Positions 1 to 9,312 of a DNA stretch of 64,000 nt are shown here, in pieces. Every line of letters starts with the position of its first letter. The first letter of the stretch is position 1. A program made the translations under genes and the position numbers. The notes beneath the pieces are model-generated. The model saw nothing but the letters and a program-made list of their open reading frames with translations, was not told the origin of the DNA and ran no database searches. This DNA is from Lentilactobacillus farraginis DSM 18382 = JCM 14108 (GTDB taxonomy: Bacteria > Bacillota > Bacilli > Lactobacillales > Lactobacillaceae), in assembly GCF_000583655.1 (NCBI RefSeq), contig NZ_BAKI01000002.1, positions 62,001-126,000 on the forward strand. Reading direction: 5' to 3'.

Positions 1-48
1 AAGAATCATTATGCCCATACGTTTGAAGTCTTTGATCGAATCGGGTAA
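1..48 (+). CDS. Dihydrofolate reductase, C-terminal end only (partial)
   Basis: An open frame enters from the left edge and stops with TAA at 46-48. Its last residues read YAHTFEVFDRIG. This resembles the C-terminal strand of lactobacillar DHFR (compare HTYEVW near the end of the L. casei enzyme). The position directly before degV, ypmR and ypmS is also where DHFR sits in related genomes. DHFR makes tetrahydrofolate from dihydrofolate. Only 15 codons are visible, so the call rests on this short match plus synteny and is tentative. Confidence 0.5.
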   Translation, partial: KNHYAHTFEVFDRIG

Positions 49-71
49 CCTTTATATTTGTTTAAAGGATA

Positions 72-100
72 TGTTTGTTTTAAATGAACTTTGATATAAT
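72..100 (+). promoter_or_regulatory. Possible promoter of degV
   Basis: A perfect TATAAT lies at 95-100, with a poor -35 candidate (TGTTTG, 72-77) at 17-bp spacing. It sits in the short gap between the DHFR stop and degV. The -10 is convincing and the -35 is weak. Confidence 0.35.
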
Positions 101-156
101 TAAAACTGGTTATTTTAAAAGCTTTAAATCATTATTTGAAGAAACGAGTGGCGCTA

Positions 157-1005
157 ATGGCAAATGTGAAAATTGTAACAGATTCATCTGCCCAATTAAC
201 AGATGAAGAGATCAGCAAATATGGGATTACGGTTATTCCGTTAACGGTTATGATTGACAGTACGGTTTACGTTGAACGGGAAACCATTACAAATGACACC
301 TTTGTCCCCAAAATGCTGGCAGCAAAAGACCTTCCTAAAACCAGTCAGCCACCGGTGGGAAAATTTGTTGCCGCTTTTAATAAGCTGGGAGAGGACGGTA
401 GTAAAGTTCTTTGCCTGGATATGCTGGCGGCAATCAGCGGTACCGTTCATGCCGCTGAGCAGGCAGCAACAATTAGTACAAGTGATGTCACGGTTGTTGA
501 CAGCCAAACCACTGATCGGGGATTGGCTTTTCAAGTCCTTGAAGCAGCTAAATTGGCACAGCAGGGTGCGACAGTCGAAGCGATTCTTACCAGAATTAAT
601 CAGGTTCGGGAAAACACGAGACTGTATTTATGCGTTATGACATTGGATAATATTGTTAAAGGAGGCCGACTGCACCCGGTAGCCGGTGCCATTACCAATT
701 TTTTAAATATTAAACTGGGATTACAGGTTACCGGTGGTAAGTTAAAGATCATTTCCAAAGGGCGTGGCGACAAATCCCTGCGTAAATTTTTTGGCCGAAT
801 TATCGATGACATGAAGCAGACACCGACACTGAAAGAAATTGGCATTTCTTATGTGACCGAGACAAAAGTGTTAAAAGAGACGGTTAACAAGCTTCGGGAA
901 ACTTTTCCCGAAGTACCGCTGTTATACCGGATTACGTCGCCAATTATCTCAACGCATACCGGTGAAGGCGCCTTTGCATTAGTTTACTATAGTGATCCTG
1001 ATTAA
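157..1005 (+). CDS. DegV family fatty-acid-binding protein
   Basis: A 282-residue protein opening with the DegV signature (KIVTDSSAQL, residues 4-13). It has the usual second-domain motif GGRLHPVAGAI and a C-terminal GEGAFALVYY. DegV/FakB-like proteins bind a single fatty acid; in other Firmicutes FakB hands it to the kinase FakA, but no fakA is visible here, so the substrate and partner are inferred. I start at ATG 157 because DegV proteins begin a few residues before the IVTDSSA motif; a TTG at 136 is in frame but has no ribosome binding site. It follows a DHFR gene and precedes ypmR/ypmS, a common lactobacillar order. A second DegV gene lies at 45532. Confidence 0.85.
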   Translation: MANVKIVTDSSAQLTDEEISKYGITVIPLTVMIDSTVYVERETITNDTFVPKMLAAKDLPKTSQPPVGKFVAAFNKLGEDGSKVLCLDMLAAISGTVHAAEQAATISTSDVTVVDSQTTDRGLAFQVLEAAKLAQQGATVEAILTRINQVRENTRLYLCVMTLDNIVKGGRLHPVAGAITNFLNIKLGLQVTGGKLKIISKGRGDKSLRKFFGRIIDDMKQTPTLKEIGISYVTETKVLKETVNKLRETFPEVPLLYRITSPIISTHTGEGAFALVYYSDPD

Positions 1006-1108
1006 AATCAAGTTGTTGAAGGGCTGGGGCAAAGCCGGGGGCTGTTTTGTCGGCAACCCTTTTTGTATTAGCGGAATAAGTGTATAAATATTGTCAGTGG
1101 GTGATTGG

Positions 1109-2020
1109 TTGAAACATCAAAAGAAACAGCCGAAGAGAAAGTGGTTTATTTGGGGTGTCTTAATCGGCATTATCCTGATTGTCAGTGGTCTCTGGGTTAT
1201 TAATCAAAAGCAGCCCCAATCAACCGGTAAGCCTAAAAATATCCGGTTAACGGCGGTCGGGGATTCACTGACTTATGGGGTGGGGGATCCTTCCGGAAAG
1301 GGCGGTTATACCCACCTTATTTCAAAGAAGGTTAATCGACAAAACCCAACTGTTAAAATGACAACGGCTAATTTTGGGGTTTCCGGTCAAACAACGGCTC
1401 AAATTGATCATCGGGTAATGACTGCCAAAAAGTTGCGAGCTAGTCTTAAACGAGCAGACGTTATCACGGTGACGACCGGCGGCAATGATTTGCTGCAGTT
1501 TTTGGAAACCAAGTTGATGACCCAAAGCAACGCGCAGTTGACCGGTCAGTTAAAGACCTATTGCCAATCTTATCAGAAGCGGGCAGGTCAATTATTAACC
1601 CATCTTCGCCAATTGAATCCCCGAGCACCAATTTTCGTATTTGGTATTTATAATCCAATGTACGTATATTTCCCACAGGTCTCGTTTATTAGCCGGGCCG
1701 TTTTTCAAAATAATCAAATGACCCAAAAAGTCATTTCAACCCGGTCAAATGTCTACTTTGTCTCAATTAATCAAAAACTTTCAGACGGCCAATATCAAAC
1801 GGCTGCTGCCAGAGCCAAACTAAAAAAGCAGGCAACAGATGCCGGTACTGATCATGACGATCCGGCTGAATTAAAGAAAACATTGGGTCAAAATACAGGT
1901 GAAGTTAATCATTATTTGTCTACTAAGGACCATTTCCATCCGAATAAAACGGGTTATAAAATTATGACGAATTTATTGTATCAAAAAATGAGCCAGGTCT
2001 TAGGCTGGCTAAAGGAGTGA
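1109..2020 (+). CDS. SGNH/GDSL hydrolase (YpmR-like), membrane-anchored
   Basis: A 303-residue protein. Residues about 12-31 form one hydrophobic segment after a Lys/Arg-rich start, so it should be anchored with its catalytic domain outside. The SGNH blocks are present: block I GDSLTYG with the nucleophile Ser, block III GGNDLLQF, and the final DHFHPNKTGY carrying the catalytic Asp and His. Such enzymes are esterases or acylhydrolases; the substrate is unknown. I use TTG 1109, placed just behind GGGTGAT; a TTG at 1091 is also in frame. It is followed after 6 bp by ypmS, as in B. subtilis and lactobacilli. Confidence 0.85.
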   Translation: MKHQKKQPKRKWFIWGVLIGIILIVSGLWVINQKQPQSTGKPKNIRLTAVGDSLTYGVGDPSGKGGYTHLISKKVNRQNPTVKMTTANFGVSGQTTAQIDHRVMTAKKLRASLKRADVITVTTGGNDLLQFLETKLMTQSNAQLTGQLKTYCQSYQKRAGQLLTHLRQLNPRAPIFVFGIYNPMYVYFPQVSFISRAVFQNNQMTQKVISTRSNVYFVSINQKLSDGQYQTAAARAKLKKQATDAGTDHDDPAELKKTLGQNTGEVNHYLSTKDHFHPNKTGYKIMTNLLYQKMSQVLGWLKE

Positions 2021-2026
2021 CCTTTT

Positions 2027-2656
2027 ATTAATACTAAACGAACAGTCAAACGGCAGTCCGGCAGAAATTTATGGAAAGCAGCCTTTTTAACTTTGATCGG
2101 TTTAATCGTGCTTAGTGTGGCCGGATTACTCATTGCCATCCGTTTATCCGGCAGCGAATCGGTTTCTTCAAGCCGGCCGACGTCCAGCGCGGATCAGTCG
2201 GTTTCAATCTCAATGAATAAGGCGCAGTTAAATAATTTATCCAGTTACTATTTAAATAAAGTCCAGACACAAAATAACGGTCAGGCTAAATATCACTTTG
2301 AGGTAGCCGATCAGGGAGTTGTTTACGGCTCGATCAAATTACTTGGGAGCAATGTTGATTACGCGATGTTTTTCTCACCCAAGGTTTTGGCAAACGGCAA
2401 CGTTGAACTGCACGCAACCAAAATGTCACTGGGGAGATTCCCGGTGCCAATTAGTTTTGTCCTTTTTAACGTTAAACATGCATATAAGCTGCCAAAATGG
2501 GTGAAGCTTGATCCGCAAAAGAAAACGATCTCGTTGGACATTGTTCACATGAATCAGCATGGCTTGAATTATCGAGCCCGTCAGATTAATTTGAACGGCA
2601 AAGGTAAGTTTGTTTTTGATATTATTTTACCGAAAGAATCGCAGGGTGACTCATAA
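2027..2656 (+). CDS. YpmS family protein (DUF2140), membrane-anchored
   Basis: About 209 residues: a basic N-terminus, one transmembrane segment (about residues 22-40), a Ser-rich linker, then an extracytoplasmic domain with the YpmS-like FEVADQGVVYGSIKLLG and later PISFVLFNVKHAYKLPKWV. The function is unknown; it forms a pair with the SGNH hydrolase upstream. The start is odd. AAGGAG at 2011-2016 points at an ATT codon at 2027, and no ATG/GTG/TTG lies at a suitable distance. Either ATT is used, or a G has been lost from TTG ATT. The first conventional start, TTG 2093, lies inside the membrane segment and would remove the basic N-terminus. Confidence 0.75.
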   Translation: MNTKRTVKRQSGRNLWKAAFLTLIGLIVLSVAGLLIAIRLSGSESVSSSRPTSSADQSVSISMNKAQLNNLSSYYLNKVQTQNNGQAKYHFEVADQGVVYGSIKLLGSNVDYAMFFSPKVLANGNVELHATKMSLGRFPVPISFVLFNVKHAYKLPKWVKLDPQKKTISLDIVHMNQHGLNYRARQINLNGKGKFVFDIILPKESQGDS

Positions 2657-2658
2657 CC

Positions 2659-2877
2659 ATGTTAAAAACCTTTTACCAATTTTTAATGACTAAACGCAAT
2701 CCGGGCAGTAGTGATCCAATTGCGGAATTTGCCAATAATGCTTTTTACGATCAGTCGTTTCCAAAGCAGTTGACGGATTTTGACGAGCTTTCAAAATACC
2801 TTGAAGAAAACGCGGATTATCTACCGACAATGACGATTTTTGATGAAGTTTGGAAACAGTACCAAGAGGATATGTAA
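2659..2877 (+). CDS. YozE family protein (UPF0346), SAM-like fold
   Basis: A 72-residue protein starting two bases after the ypmS stop. It matches the YozE family in length and in its motifs: FYQFLMTKR near the start, DPIAEFANNAF, then FPKQLTDFDELSKYLE and a C-terminal FDEVWKQY. The family is small, cytosolic and of unknown role. It lies in the conserved order ypmS-yozE-rbgA and is probably co-transcribed with them. Confidence 0.85.
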   Translation: MLKTFYQFLMTKRNPGSSDPIAEFANNAFYDQSFPKQLTDFDELSKYLEENADYLPTMTIFDEVWKQYQEDM

Positions 2878-2890
2878 AGGACGTGACAAT

Positions 2891-3763
2891 ATGGCTGTAA
2901 CAATCCAGTGGTTTCCGGGACACATGGCAAAAGCCATTCGCCAATTTGAAGAAAACATCAGGTTGGTCGATGTGGTCTTTGAAATTATTGACGCGAGAAT
3001 TCCCGCTTCTTCGCAAAACCCCGAAGTTGCCAGAATTACCGGTGATAAGCCGCACCTGTTTATTTTAACCAAAAAAGATTTGGCTGATCCACGGTTAACC
3101 CAGAGCTGGCTAAACTATTTCAAACAGCACCAGCAGCCCGCGATTGCGATTGACGCGAAAAGCAATTTTAATCTTGGAGATATCCTTTCGGTTATTTCAC
3201 CATTGCTAAAGGATAAATTGGCCCGAGAAGAACAAAAAGGAATGAAGAAGCGGCCAATCAGGGCAATCAGCGTCGGTGTCCCCAACGTGGGTAAATCGAC
3301 CGTCCTAAATCGATTGGTTAACCGTCGGGCGGCTCAGGTCGGCAATCGCCCTGGGGTAACGAAAGGCCAGCAATGGCTTAAGGCCGGTAAGTCGCTTGAA
3401 TTACTCGATACGCCGGGGATTCTCTGGCCCAAATTTGAAAATCAGTTGATTGCTGACAAGCTGGCGTTAACCGGCGCGATTAAAGACAGTGTGTTTGCCA
3501 GTGACGACATTGCCCTGTTTGGATTGAACCGGTTTCGAGCTGACCACGTTGAAGCGTTACGTGATCGGTATCATCTTTCAGCGGCCGATCTTAATCAGTC
3601 GGATGTTGAGCTATTATTGACCATTACGCAAAAAATGGGCATGCGAGATGACTATGAGCGGGCTTCCAACCGACTGATTCAGGATATCCGGGGAAATAAA
3701 TTGGGTCGATTTACACTAGATGTTCCAAGAGAGGCAACAAGTGATGATGAAACTGACAGTTAA
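2891..3763 (+). CDS. rbgA: Ribosome biogenesis GTPase YlqF/RbgA
   Basis: A 290-residue circularly permuted GTPase needed for late 50S subunit assembly. The permuted order is visible: G4 motif TKKD (about residue 60) comes first, then G1 GVPNVGKST, G2 with GVT, and G3 DTPG. The start IQWFPGHMAKA is the family's diagnostic N-terminus. ATG 2891 follows AAGGACGTGA at good spacing. The gene overlaps rnhB by 20 bases, the conserved rbgA-rnhB arrangement. Confidence 0.95.
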   Translation: MAVTIQWFPGHMAKAIRQFEENIRLVDVVFEIIDARIPASSQNPEVARITGDKPHLFILTKKDLADPRLTQSWLNYFKQHQQPAIAIDAKSNFNLGDILSVISPLLKDKLAREEQKGMKKRPIRAISVGVPNVGKSTVLNRLVNRRAAQVGNRPGVTKGQQWLKAGKSLELLDTPGILWPKFENQLIADKLALTGAIKDSVFASDDIALFGLNRFRADHVEALRDRYHLSAADLNQSDVELLLTITQKMGMRDDYERASNRLIQDIRGNKLGRFTLDVPREATSDDETDS

Positions 3764-4517
3764 ACAGGTCAAAGCTTGCTTGGACCAGGTTATTACGTTG
3801 GATGATCCAATTTTAAAGCAACTTGGCGATGATTCAAGAAAAGGTGTCCAGCACCTGATCGCGATAACTAAAAACCGGCTTCAAAAAGAGCAGTTGGCGT
3901 TAAACCAATTTCACCGGCGTTTCAAGTATGAAGAAAACTTTTGGCACCATGGTGTCAGATATATTGCCGGTGTTGATGAGGTTGGACGGGGTCCGCTGGC
4001 CGGTCCGGTGGTTTCAGCCGCCGTGATTTTGCCACGGGATTTTGACTTGATTCGAGTCACTGATTCCAAACAACTTAAACCGGCAGTTCGGGCCCAGTTG
4101 GTACCGCAAATCAAACGGGAGGCACTTAGTATTGGGATTGGGCTGGTTGATAATTCAGGAATTGACCGCTTAAATATTTATGAGGCGACCCGGGTGGCTA
4201 TGAAACAAGCTGTTGAGCAGTTGCGTCCTCAGCCGGATGAAATTATTGTCGATGCCATGACAATTGATGTACCGATTCACCAAACGCGTTTGATTAAGGG
4301 GGATGCAAAAAGTATTAGTGTTTCGGCTGCCAGTATTGTCGCCAAAGTCTATCGGGATACCCTGATGGATCAATACGCCAGAAAATATCCGGAATATGAT
4401 TTTAATCATAATGCGGGCTATGGCACGGCCAATCACTTAGCCGCGTTAAAAAAATATGGTGCCACGCCAATTCATCGAAAAACATTTGCGCCGGTTAAAA
4501 ATTTGTTGCATAAATAA
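3744..4517 (+). CDS. rnhB: Ribonuclease HII
   Basis: A 257-residue RNase HII that removes ribonucleotides from DNA. The catalytic core starts with IAGVDEVGRGPLAGPVV (Asp and Glu ligands), continues with DSKQL and IIVDAM, and has ASIVAKVYRD near the C-terminal active-site Asp. The roughly 70-residue N-terminal extension is normal for Firmicutes RNase HII. I use ATG 3744, nine bases after GAGAGG. It is translationally coupled to rbgA. Confidence 0.95.
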   Translation: MMKLTVKQVKACLDQVITLDDPILKQLGDDSRKGVQHLIAITKNRLQKEQLALNQFHRRFKYEENFWHHGVRYIAGVDEVGRGPLAGPVVSAAVILPRDFDLIRVTDSKQLKPAVRAQLVPQIKREALSIGIGLVDNSGIDRLNIYEATRVAMKQAVEQLRPQPDEIIVDAMTIDVPIHQTRLIKGDAKSISVSAASIVAKVYRDTLMDQYARKYPEYDFNHNAGYGTANHLAALKKYGATPIHRKTFAPVKNLLHK

Positions 4518-4561
4518 TTAATCGTTTTACGTAATTACTCTTAAAAGGGATGGAGACAAAA

Positions 4562-5434
4562 ATGCTTTTAAGAGACTTTTTACTGAGAATTCATTTGTGC
4601 AGCGGTATTGGGATAGTTGGTAAATCAAAACTTTACAGCTGGCTTCAATTACAAGCGGCCGGGCGGTTCAAGCTGCCTACCGTTGATACACTAATTAAAA
4701 TTGCCAATATTCGTGGGGAAAACGTGACGCGATTTTCATCGTCTTACATACAATTAATGACCTATCCGGAGCAGGTGAATGAACGGGTGGCAGGCGAGAA
4801 ATGGCTGTGTATTTGTGATCAGGCATATCCAATCCAGTTGCGGGAAGCTTATGCACCGCCATTGGTTATTTTCTACCGGGGAGAATTGCCACTGTTGAAC
4901 CAGCCGATGCTTGGCGTTGTTGGCGCTCGGGAAGCCACTAATTATTCTACCGCCGTTTTACGGCAGCTGCTGGTTGGACCGGTTATCAATAAATTAACAA
5001 TCGTTTCCGGCTTGGCGAAGGGAGTCGATACGTTGGCTCATCAGTGTGCCATCGCCAATCACGGGCGAACAATCGCGGTTATTGGTACCGGTTTGGATCT
5101 TTCGTATCCCAGAGTAAATGATGCGCTGCAAACCGAAATTGGTCAGTCACATTTATTACTAAGCGAATATCCCAACGGCAGCCACGGATACCGAAGCCAC
5201 TTCCCGGAAAGAAATCGGATTATTGCCGGCTTAGTGGCGAGTGTTTTGGTGACGGAAGCCAAGCATCACTCCGGCAGTTTGATTACCGCCAACCTGGCAT
5301 TGCAAAATAATCGAAATGTTTTAGCGGTTCCCGGTCAGATTAATCAGCCGCTATCTGTTGGCACCAATGAATTAGTTGCTGCCGGCGCCAAGCCGATTTT
5401 GACTCCGGAAGATATCCTCGAAGAATATATTTAG
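4562..5434 (+). CDS. dprA: DNA-processing protein DprA
   Basis: A 290-residue DprA/Smf protein, which loads RecA on incoming single-stranded DNA during transformation. It shows a short N-terminal helical region, then the Rossmann-like core: GVVGAREATNYS, SGLAKGVDTLAH, GTGLDLSYP, SEYPNGSHGYRSHFPERNR and the SGSLITANLAL stretch. ATG 4562 follows GGAGA; an upstream ATG at 4550 overlaps that ribosome binding site. The order rnhB-dprA-topA is conserved in Firmicutes. Presence of dprA alone does not prove competence. Confidence 0.93.
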   Translation: MLLRDFLLRIHLCSGIGIVGKSKLYSWLQLQAAGRFKLPTVDTLIKIANIRGENVTRFSSSYIQLMTYPEQVNERVAGEKWLCICDQAYPIQLREAYAPPLVIFYRGELPLLNQPMLGVVGAREATNYSTAVLRQLLVGPVINKLTIVSGLAKGVDTLAHQCAIANHGRTIAVIGTGLDLSYPRVNDALQTEIGQSHLLLSEYPNGSHGYRSHFPERNRIIAGLVASVLVTEAKHHSGSLITANLALQNNRNVLAVPGQINQPLSVGTNELVAAGAKPILTPEDILEEYI

Positions 5435-5463
5435 TTGACACCGGAAAATACATGCAATATGAT
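5435..5463 (+). promoter_or_regulatory. Strong promoter of topA
   Basis: A consensus TTGACA (5435-5440) is followed at exactly 17 bp by TATGAT (5458-5463), overlapping the end of dprA. It gives topA its own transcript with a leader of about 65 nt. Confidence 0.75.
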
Positions 5464-5533
5464 GTGGTAGATTTGAAATGGAAATTAATAACAAAAAAAG
5501 CTACTATATTTATCCAAAAAGAAAGGAGAAAAA

Positions 5534-7662
5534 ATGGCTACTTCAACTAAAACAAAACCAAAAGAAAAACCAAAAAGAACCCGTGCCAAACGCAAGGCAC
5601 CCAAAAAGAATCTGGTGATTGTCGAGTCGCCGGCTAAGGCCCGAACAATTGAGAAATATTTGGGCCGTTCTTATAAGGTAGTTGCCAGCAAGGGCCACGT
5701 TCGTGACTTACCAAAAAGTACCATGGGCGTTGACATTGACAATGACTATGAACCCCATTATATTTCGATTCGGGGTAAGGGCGACACCATCAAGGAGCTG
5801 CGGTCAGCAGCTAAAAAAGCCAAAAAGGTTTATTTGGCTGCCGATCCGGATCGTGAGGGGGAATCAATTGCCTGGCATCTGTCGCATATTCTGGATCTGG
5901 ATCCCAAGGCGGATAACCGGGTAGTCTTTAACGAAATTACCAAGGATGCAGTTAAAGAGTCGTTTAAACACCCCCGAAATATTGATATGGATTTGGTTGA
6001 TGCCCAACAGGCCCGTCGGATTCTTGACCGGCTGGTTGGTTACTCAATTTCGCCGCTTCTCTGGCAAAAAGTTAAGAAGGGCTTAAGTGCCGGCCGGGTC
6101 CAATCAATTGCCCTGTGGTTGATTATTCAGCGGGAAAAAGAAATTCAAAACTTTAAACCCAAGGAATACTGGTCAATTGATTCGGAATTCAAAAAGGGTC
6201 GAAGTAAATTTAAAGCTGCTTTTTATGGTTTGGCAGGTAAGAAAAAAGAATTGCCAAATAACGAAGCTGTTCAAAAAATCTTAAAACAGATTGATCCAAA
6301 AGCAGATTTTAATATTACCAAGGTAGTTCGGCGGGAACGAAAGCGTCAGCCACAACAACCGTTTACAACCAGTACCTTACAGCAGGAAGCCAACCGGAAA
6401 CTGAATTTTCGGACCAGAAAGACCATGATGCTGCTCAGCAGATGTATGAAGGCATCAATATCGGTAAGGAAGGCAGTCAGGGACTGATTACCTATATGCG
6501 AACCGACTCAACTCGAATTGCCACAATTGCCAAACATGAGGCTTCAACCTTTCTGCATGAAAAGTATGGCGCCGAGTACGCCGCTACCAAGCCAATCAAG
6601 GGAAAGCTTCCTGAAGGTGCTCAAGATGCCCACGAAGCAATTCGACCAACTTCGGTTTTCCGAACACCGCAAAGTTTGAAACAACATTTGACAAAGGATC
6701 AGTTCCGATTGTATCAGTTGATTTGGTCACGGTTTGTTGCCAGCCAAATGACCCCGGCCATTATGGATACGATGGCAGTAACAATCGAGCAGAACGGTGT
6801 CACTTACAAAGCCAATGGTTCCAAGATGAAATTTGACGGGTTTCTGAAAGTTTACGGTGATGGCAAGGAGAAGGATAATTTGTTGCCGGACTTAGAGGCA
6901 GGAGATAAAGTGCAACTCATTGCCAATAATCCGGATCAACATTTTACCCAGCCGCCTGCTCGTTACAGTGAAGCGACCCTGATTAAAGCATTGGAAGAAA
7001 ACGGGGTTGGCCGGCCGTCAACGTACTCGCCGACTTTGGAAACCATCCAACGTCGTTATTATGTTAAATTGGTCGGTCGCCGATTTGAACCAACCGAACT
7101 TGGCGAAATTGTCAATAAGATTATCGTTGAGTATTTCCCGGACATTGTAAACGTCGACTTTACTGCCAATTTAGAAGATAAACTGGATGACGTTGAAGAG
7201 GGAAAGGAAAACTGGATCCGACTTGTCGATTCATTCTATAAACCATTTTCCAACGAGGTTGAGTCAGCAACCGAAAATATGGAAAAAGTACAGATTAAGG
7301 ATGAACCGGCCGGCTTTAACTGTGATATTTGCGGTGCACCGATGTTAATTAAAATGGGCCGTTATGGTAAGTTTTATGCCTGCTCCCGTTTCCCGGATTG
7401 TCGAAACACCAAAGCGATCGTTAAAAAAATCGGCGTAACCTGTCCAAAATGTCACGTTGGCGAAGTTATTGAACGTAAGTCAAAGAAAAATCGCGTTTTC
7501 TATGGCTGTTCCCGTTTCCCAGATTGTGATTTTGTCTCGTGGGATAAGCCAATCGGGCGGGACTGCCCCAAAGATGGCCACTTCCTGGTTGAGAAGAAAG
7601 TTAAGGGTGGTACGCAAGTCGTTTGTCCGAATGGCGATTACGAAGAGCCACCACAAAAGTAA
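5534..7662 (+). CDS. topA: DNA topoisomerase I (frame broken once)
   Basis: About 709 residues once repaired. It relaxes negative supercoils. The TOPRIM domain is at the start ([17 protein letters not shown] and the AADPDREGE acidic motif). The catalytic tyrosine is in [12 protein letters not shown], and two or three C-terminal zinc-finger repeats ([24 protein letters not shown]) follow. The frame shifts near 6430: adding one G after ATGATG restores the family sequence [16 protein letters not shown]. Topoisomerase I is essential or nearly so, so this is most likely a consensus error. ATG 5534 follows AAAGGAG. A Lys/Arg-rich leader of about 25 residues precedes the conserved start. Confidence 0.95.
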
Positions 7663-7682
7663 CCAGATAAGTTTTGCTTAGA

Positions 7683-7732
7683 AACAAAGGTTTGAAACAA
7701 CGTTCATCATGCGTTTGTTTCGAACCTTTGTT
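7683..7732 (+). terminator. Long inverted repeat after topA, probable terminator
   Basis: Two 18-bp arms (7683-7700 and 7715-7732) pair with one G-T wobble around a 14-nt loop. No T-run follows, so it may work through structure alone or protect the 3' end. Confidence 0.55.
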
Positions 7733-7761
7733 AGGTTGGCGGGTATTTTAAAAGATCGATT

Positions 7762-7790
7762 TTGGCTGGTATCGAAATCTGATGTAAAAT
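7762..7790 (+). promoter_or_regulatory. Promoter of the plus-strand C69 dipeptidase
   Basis: TTGGCT (7762-7767), 17-bp spacer, TAAAAT (7785-7790), with a TG just before the -10. Confidence 0.55.
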
Positions 7791-7813
7791 CAAAATAAAA
7801 GAGGAGGATGATC

Positions 7814-9235
7814 ATGAAGCATACAAATCATAGTACGTGTACCACCATCTTAGTTGGTAAAGATGCCAGCTACGATGGCTCCACCATTATCGCCAGAAAT
7901 GAAGATGCCGGGGTTGCCGTTAATCCTAAAAAATTTATTGCGGTTCAACCAGCTGATCAACCACGTGATTACCAAGCTAAATTAAGTAAATTTTCAATTA
8001 AGCTTCCGGCTCATCCGGTTCGTTATACGGCAGTTCCGGACGCGACAGATGAACAGGGCATTTGGGGTGAGGCCGGCGTAAACGTTTATAATGTTGCCAT
8101 GAGTGCCACTGAAACCATTACGACCAACCCCCGAGTCCTTGGCGCTGATCCGTTGGTTAAAAAGGGTCTGGGAGAAGAAGATTTACTGACCATTACCCTG
8201 CCATACATTAAGTCGGCTCGACAAGGTGTTGAGCGAGTCGGCAAACTACTTGAAAAGTATGGGACCTATGAATCAAACGGAATTATTTTTTCGGATGTCA
8301 ATGAAATTTGGTATCTGGAAACGGCCGGTGGTCATCATTGGGTGGCTGAGCGGATTCCCGACAACGCGTATGTGATTGCACCTAATCAAACGGGTATTCA
8401 GGAAGTTGACTTTGCCGACCCGGATCATTTTATGTACGCACCTGATTTAAAGGCGTTTGTTGATCGGCATCATCTAAACCTGTCGGCTAACTTTAATTTC
8501 CGAAAAATTTTTGGCTCGGATACCCAGTTGGATCATCATTATAATTCACCGCGGGCATGGTATGGCCAACGTTACTTTAATCCGGAAGCAGTTCGTGACT
8601 TGTCGCCAATGAGTGCCGAGCTGCCGTTTATTTGCCATGCCAATCGGAAAATTACGTTGGAAGATATCAAATTTGTGTTGAGCTCTCATTATCAGGACAC
8701 CCCATATGACCCGTTTACGCCGGGCAATGAAGCTAAGAAAATGCCATTTCGACCGATTGGGTTCAACCGTAATCAGGAATTATCAGTAATCCAGTTGCGG
8801 CCGTATGTGCCTTCCGAGTTTGCGGCTATTCACTGGTTAGCGTTTGCGGCCAATCCGTCAAATGCTTTGGTTCCGTTTTTTGCGAACGTTAACGATACGC
8901 CGGATTGCTACAAAGATACGACTAAACTGGTTGACAGCCAAAACGCCTACTGGGTCAATCGGCTGATCTCACTGATTGCGGCTGATCACTACCATGACGT
9001 TATGGCGGATATTGAAGCCTATCAGGATCAACTAATGGGTTACGGTCATCGCCGGGTTGCTCACATTGATAAAAGAGTTGGCGGACTTTCAGGCGACCAA
9101 TTAATATCAGCACTGATGACTGCTAATCAAAAGACGGCGACCCACGCGTTAAAGGCGACCCGCCAATTATTAACAACGCTGTTGGCTAAAACCAGCAATG
9201 GGGTTCGGGGAGCGTTTGACCGCACCAACTATTAA
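7814..9235 (+). CDS. C69 family dipeptidase (PepD-type)
   Basis: A 473-residue Ntn-hydrolase of family C69. The catalytic cysteine is early (STCTTILVGKDASYDGS, Cys about residue 8), and the usual IARNEDAG and YGTYESNGIIFSD follow. It hydrolyses dipeptides in the cytosol; there is no signal peptide. ATG 7814 is six bases behind AGGAGG, whereas the ATG at 7808 abuts the ribosome binding site. It is convergent with a clearly related paralogue (9313-10752), with a hairpin terminator between them. Confidence 0.92.
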   Translation: MKHTNHSTCTTILVGKDASYDGSTIIARNEDAGVAVNPKKFIAVQPADQPRDYQAKLSKFSIKLPAHPVRYTAVPDATDEQGIWGEAGVNVYNVAMSATETITTNPRVLGADPLVKKGLGEEDLLTITLPYIKSARQGVERVGKLLEKYGTYESNGIIFSDVNEIWYLETAGGHHWVAERIPDNAYVIAPNQTGIQEVDFADPDHFMYAPDLKAFVDRHHLNLSANFNFRKIFGSDTQLDHHYNSPRAWYGQRYFNPEAVRDLSPMSAELPFICHANRKITLEDIKFVLSSHYQDTPYDPFTPGNEAKKMPFRPIGFNRNQELSVIQLRPYVPSEFAAIHWLAFAANPSNALVPFFANVNDTPDCYKDTTKLVDSQNAYWVNRLISLIAADHYHDVMADIEAYQDQLMGYGHRRVAHIDKRVGGLSGDQLISALMTANQKTATHALKATRQLLTTLLAKTSNGVRGAFDRTNY

Positions 9236-9243
9236 TAGAATGA

Positions 9244-9290
9244 AAAAGATGATGCCATGGCTGTTGCCGAAAGCATCATCTTTTATTTTA
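9244..9290 (+). terminator. Terminator between the convergent dipeptidase genes
   Basis: Arms AAAGATGATGC (9245-9255) and GCATCATCTTT (9273-9283) pair perfectly and are followed by a T-rich run. The A-rich left flank could also serve the minus-strand gene. Confidence 0.8.
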
Positions 9291-9312
9291 AAAGCTAAGT
9301 TTAATTGGTTGG

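Noticed and set aside
1016-1085. Terminator between degV and the SGNH hydrolase gene
   Set aside because: G-rich and C-rich stretches are present but no stable stem followed by T residues could be drawn.
5534-7662. Reading the split topA (and glpK, mvk, fhs, narG, narH, ponA and others) as true pseudogenes or as programmed frameshifts
   Set aside because: No shared slippery motif or stimulatory structure was seen, the genes are mostly core functions, and single-base restoration gives perfect family sequence.
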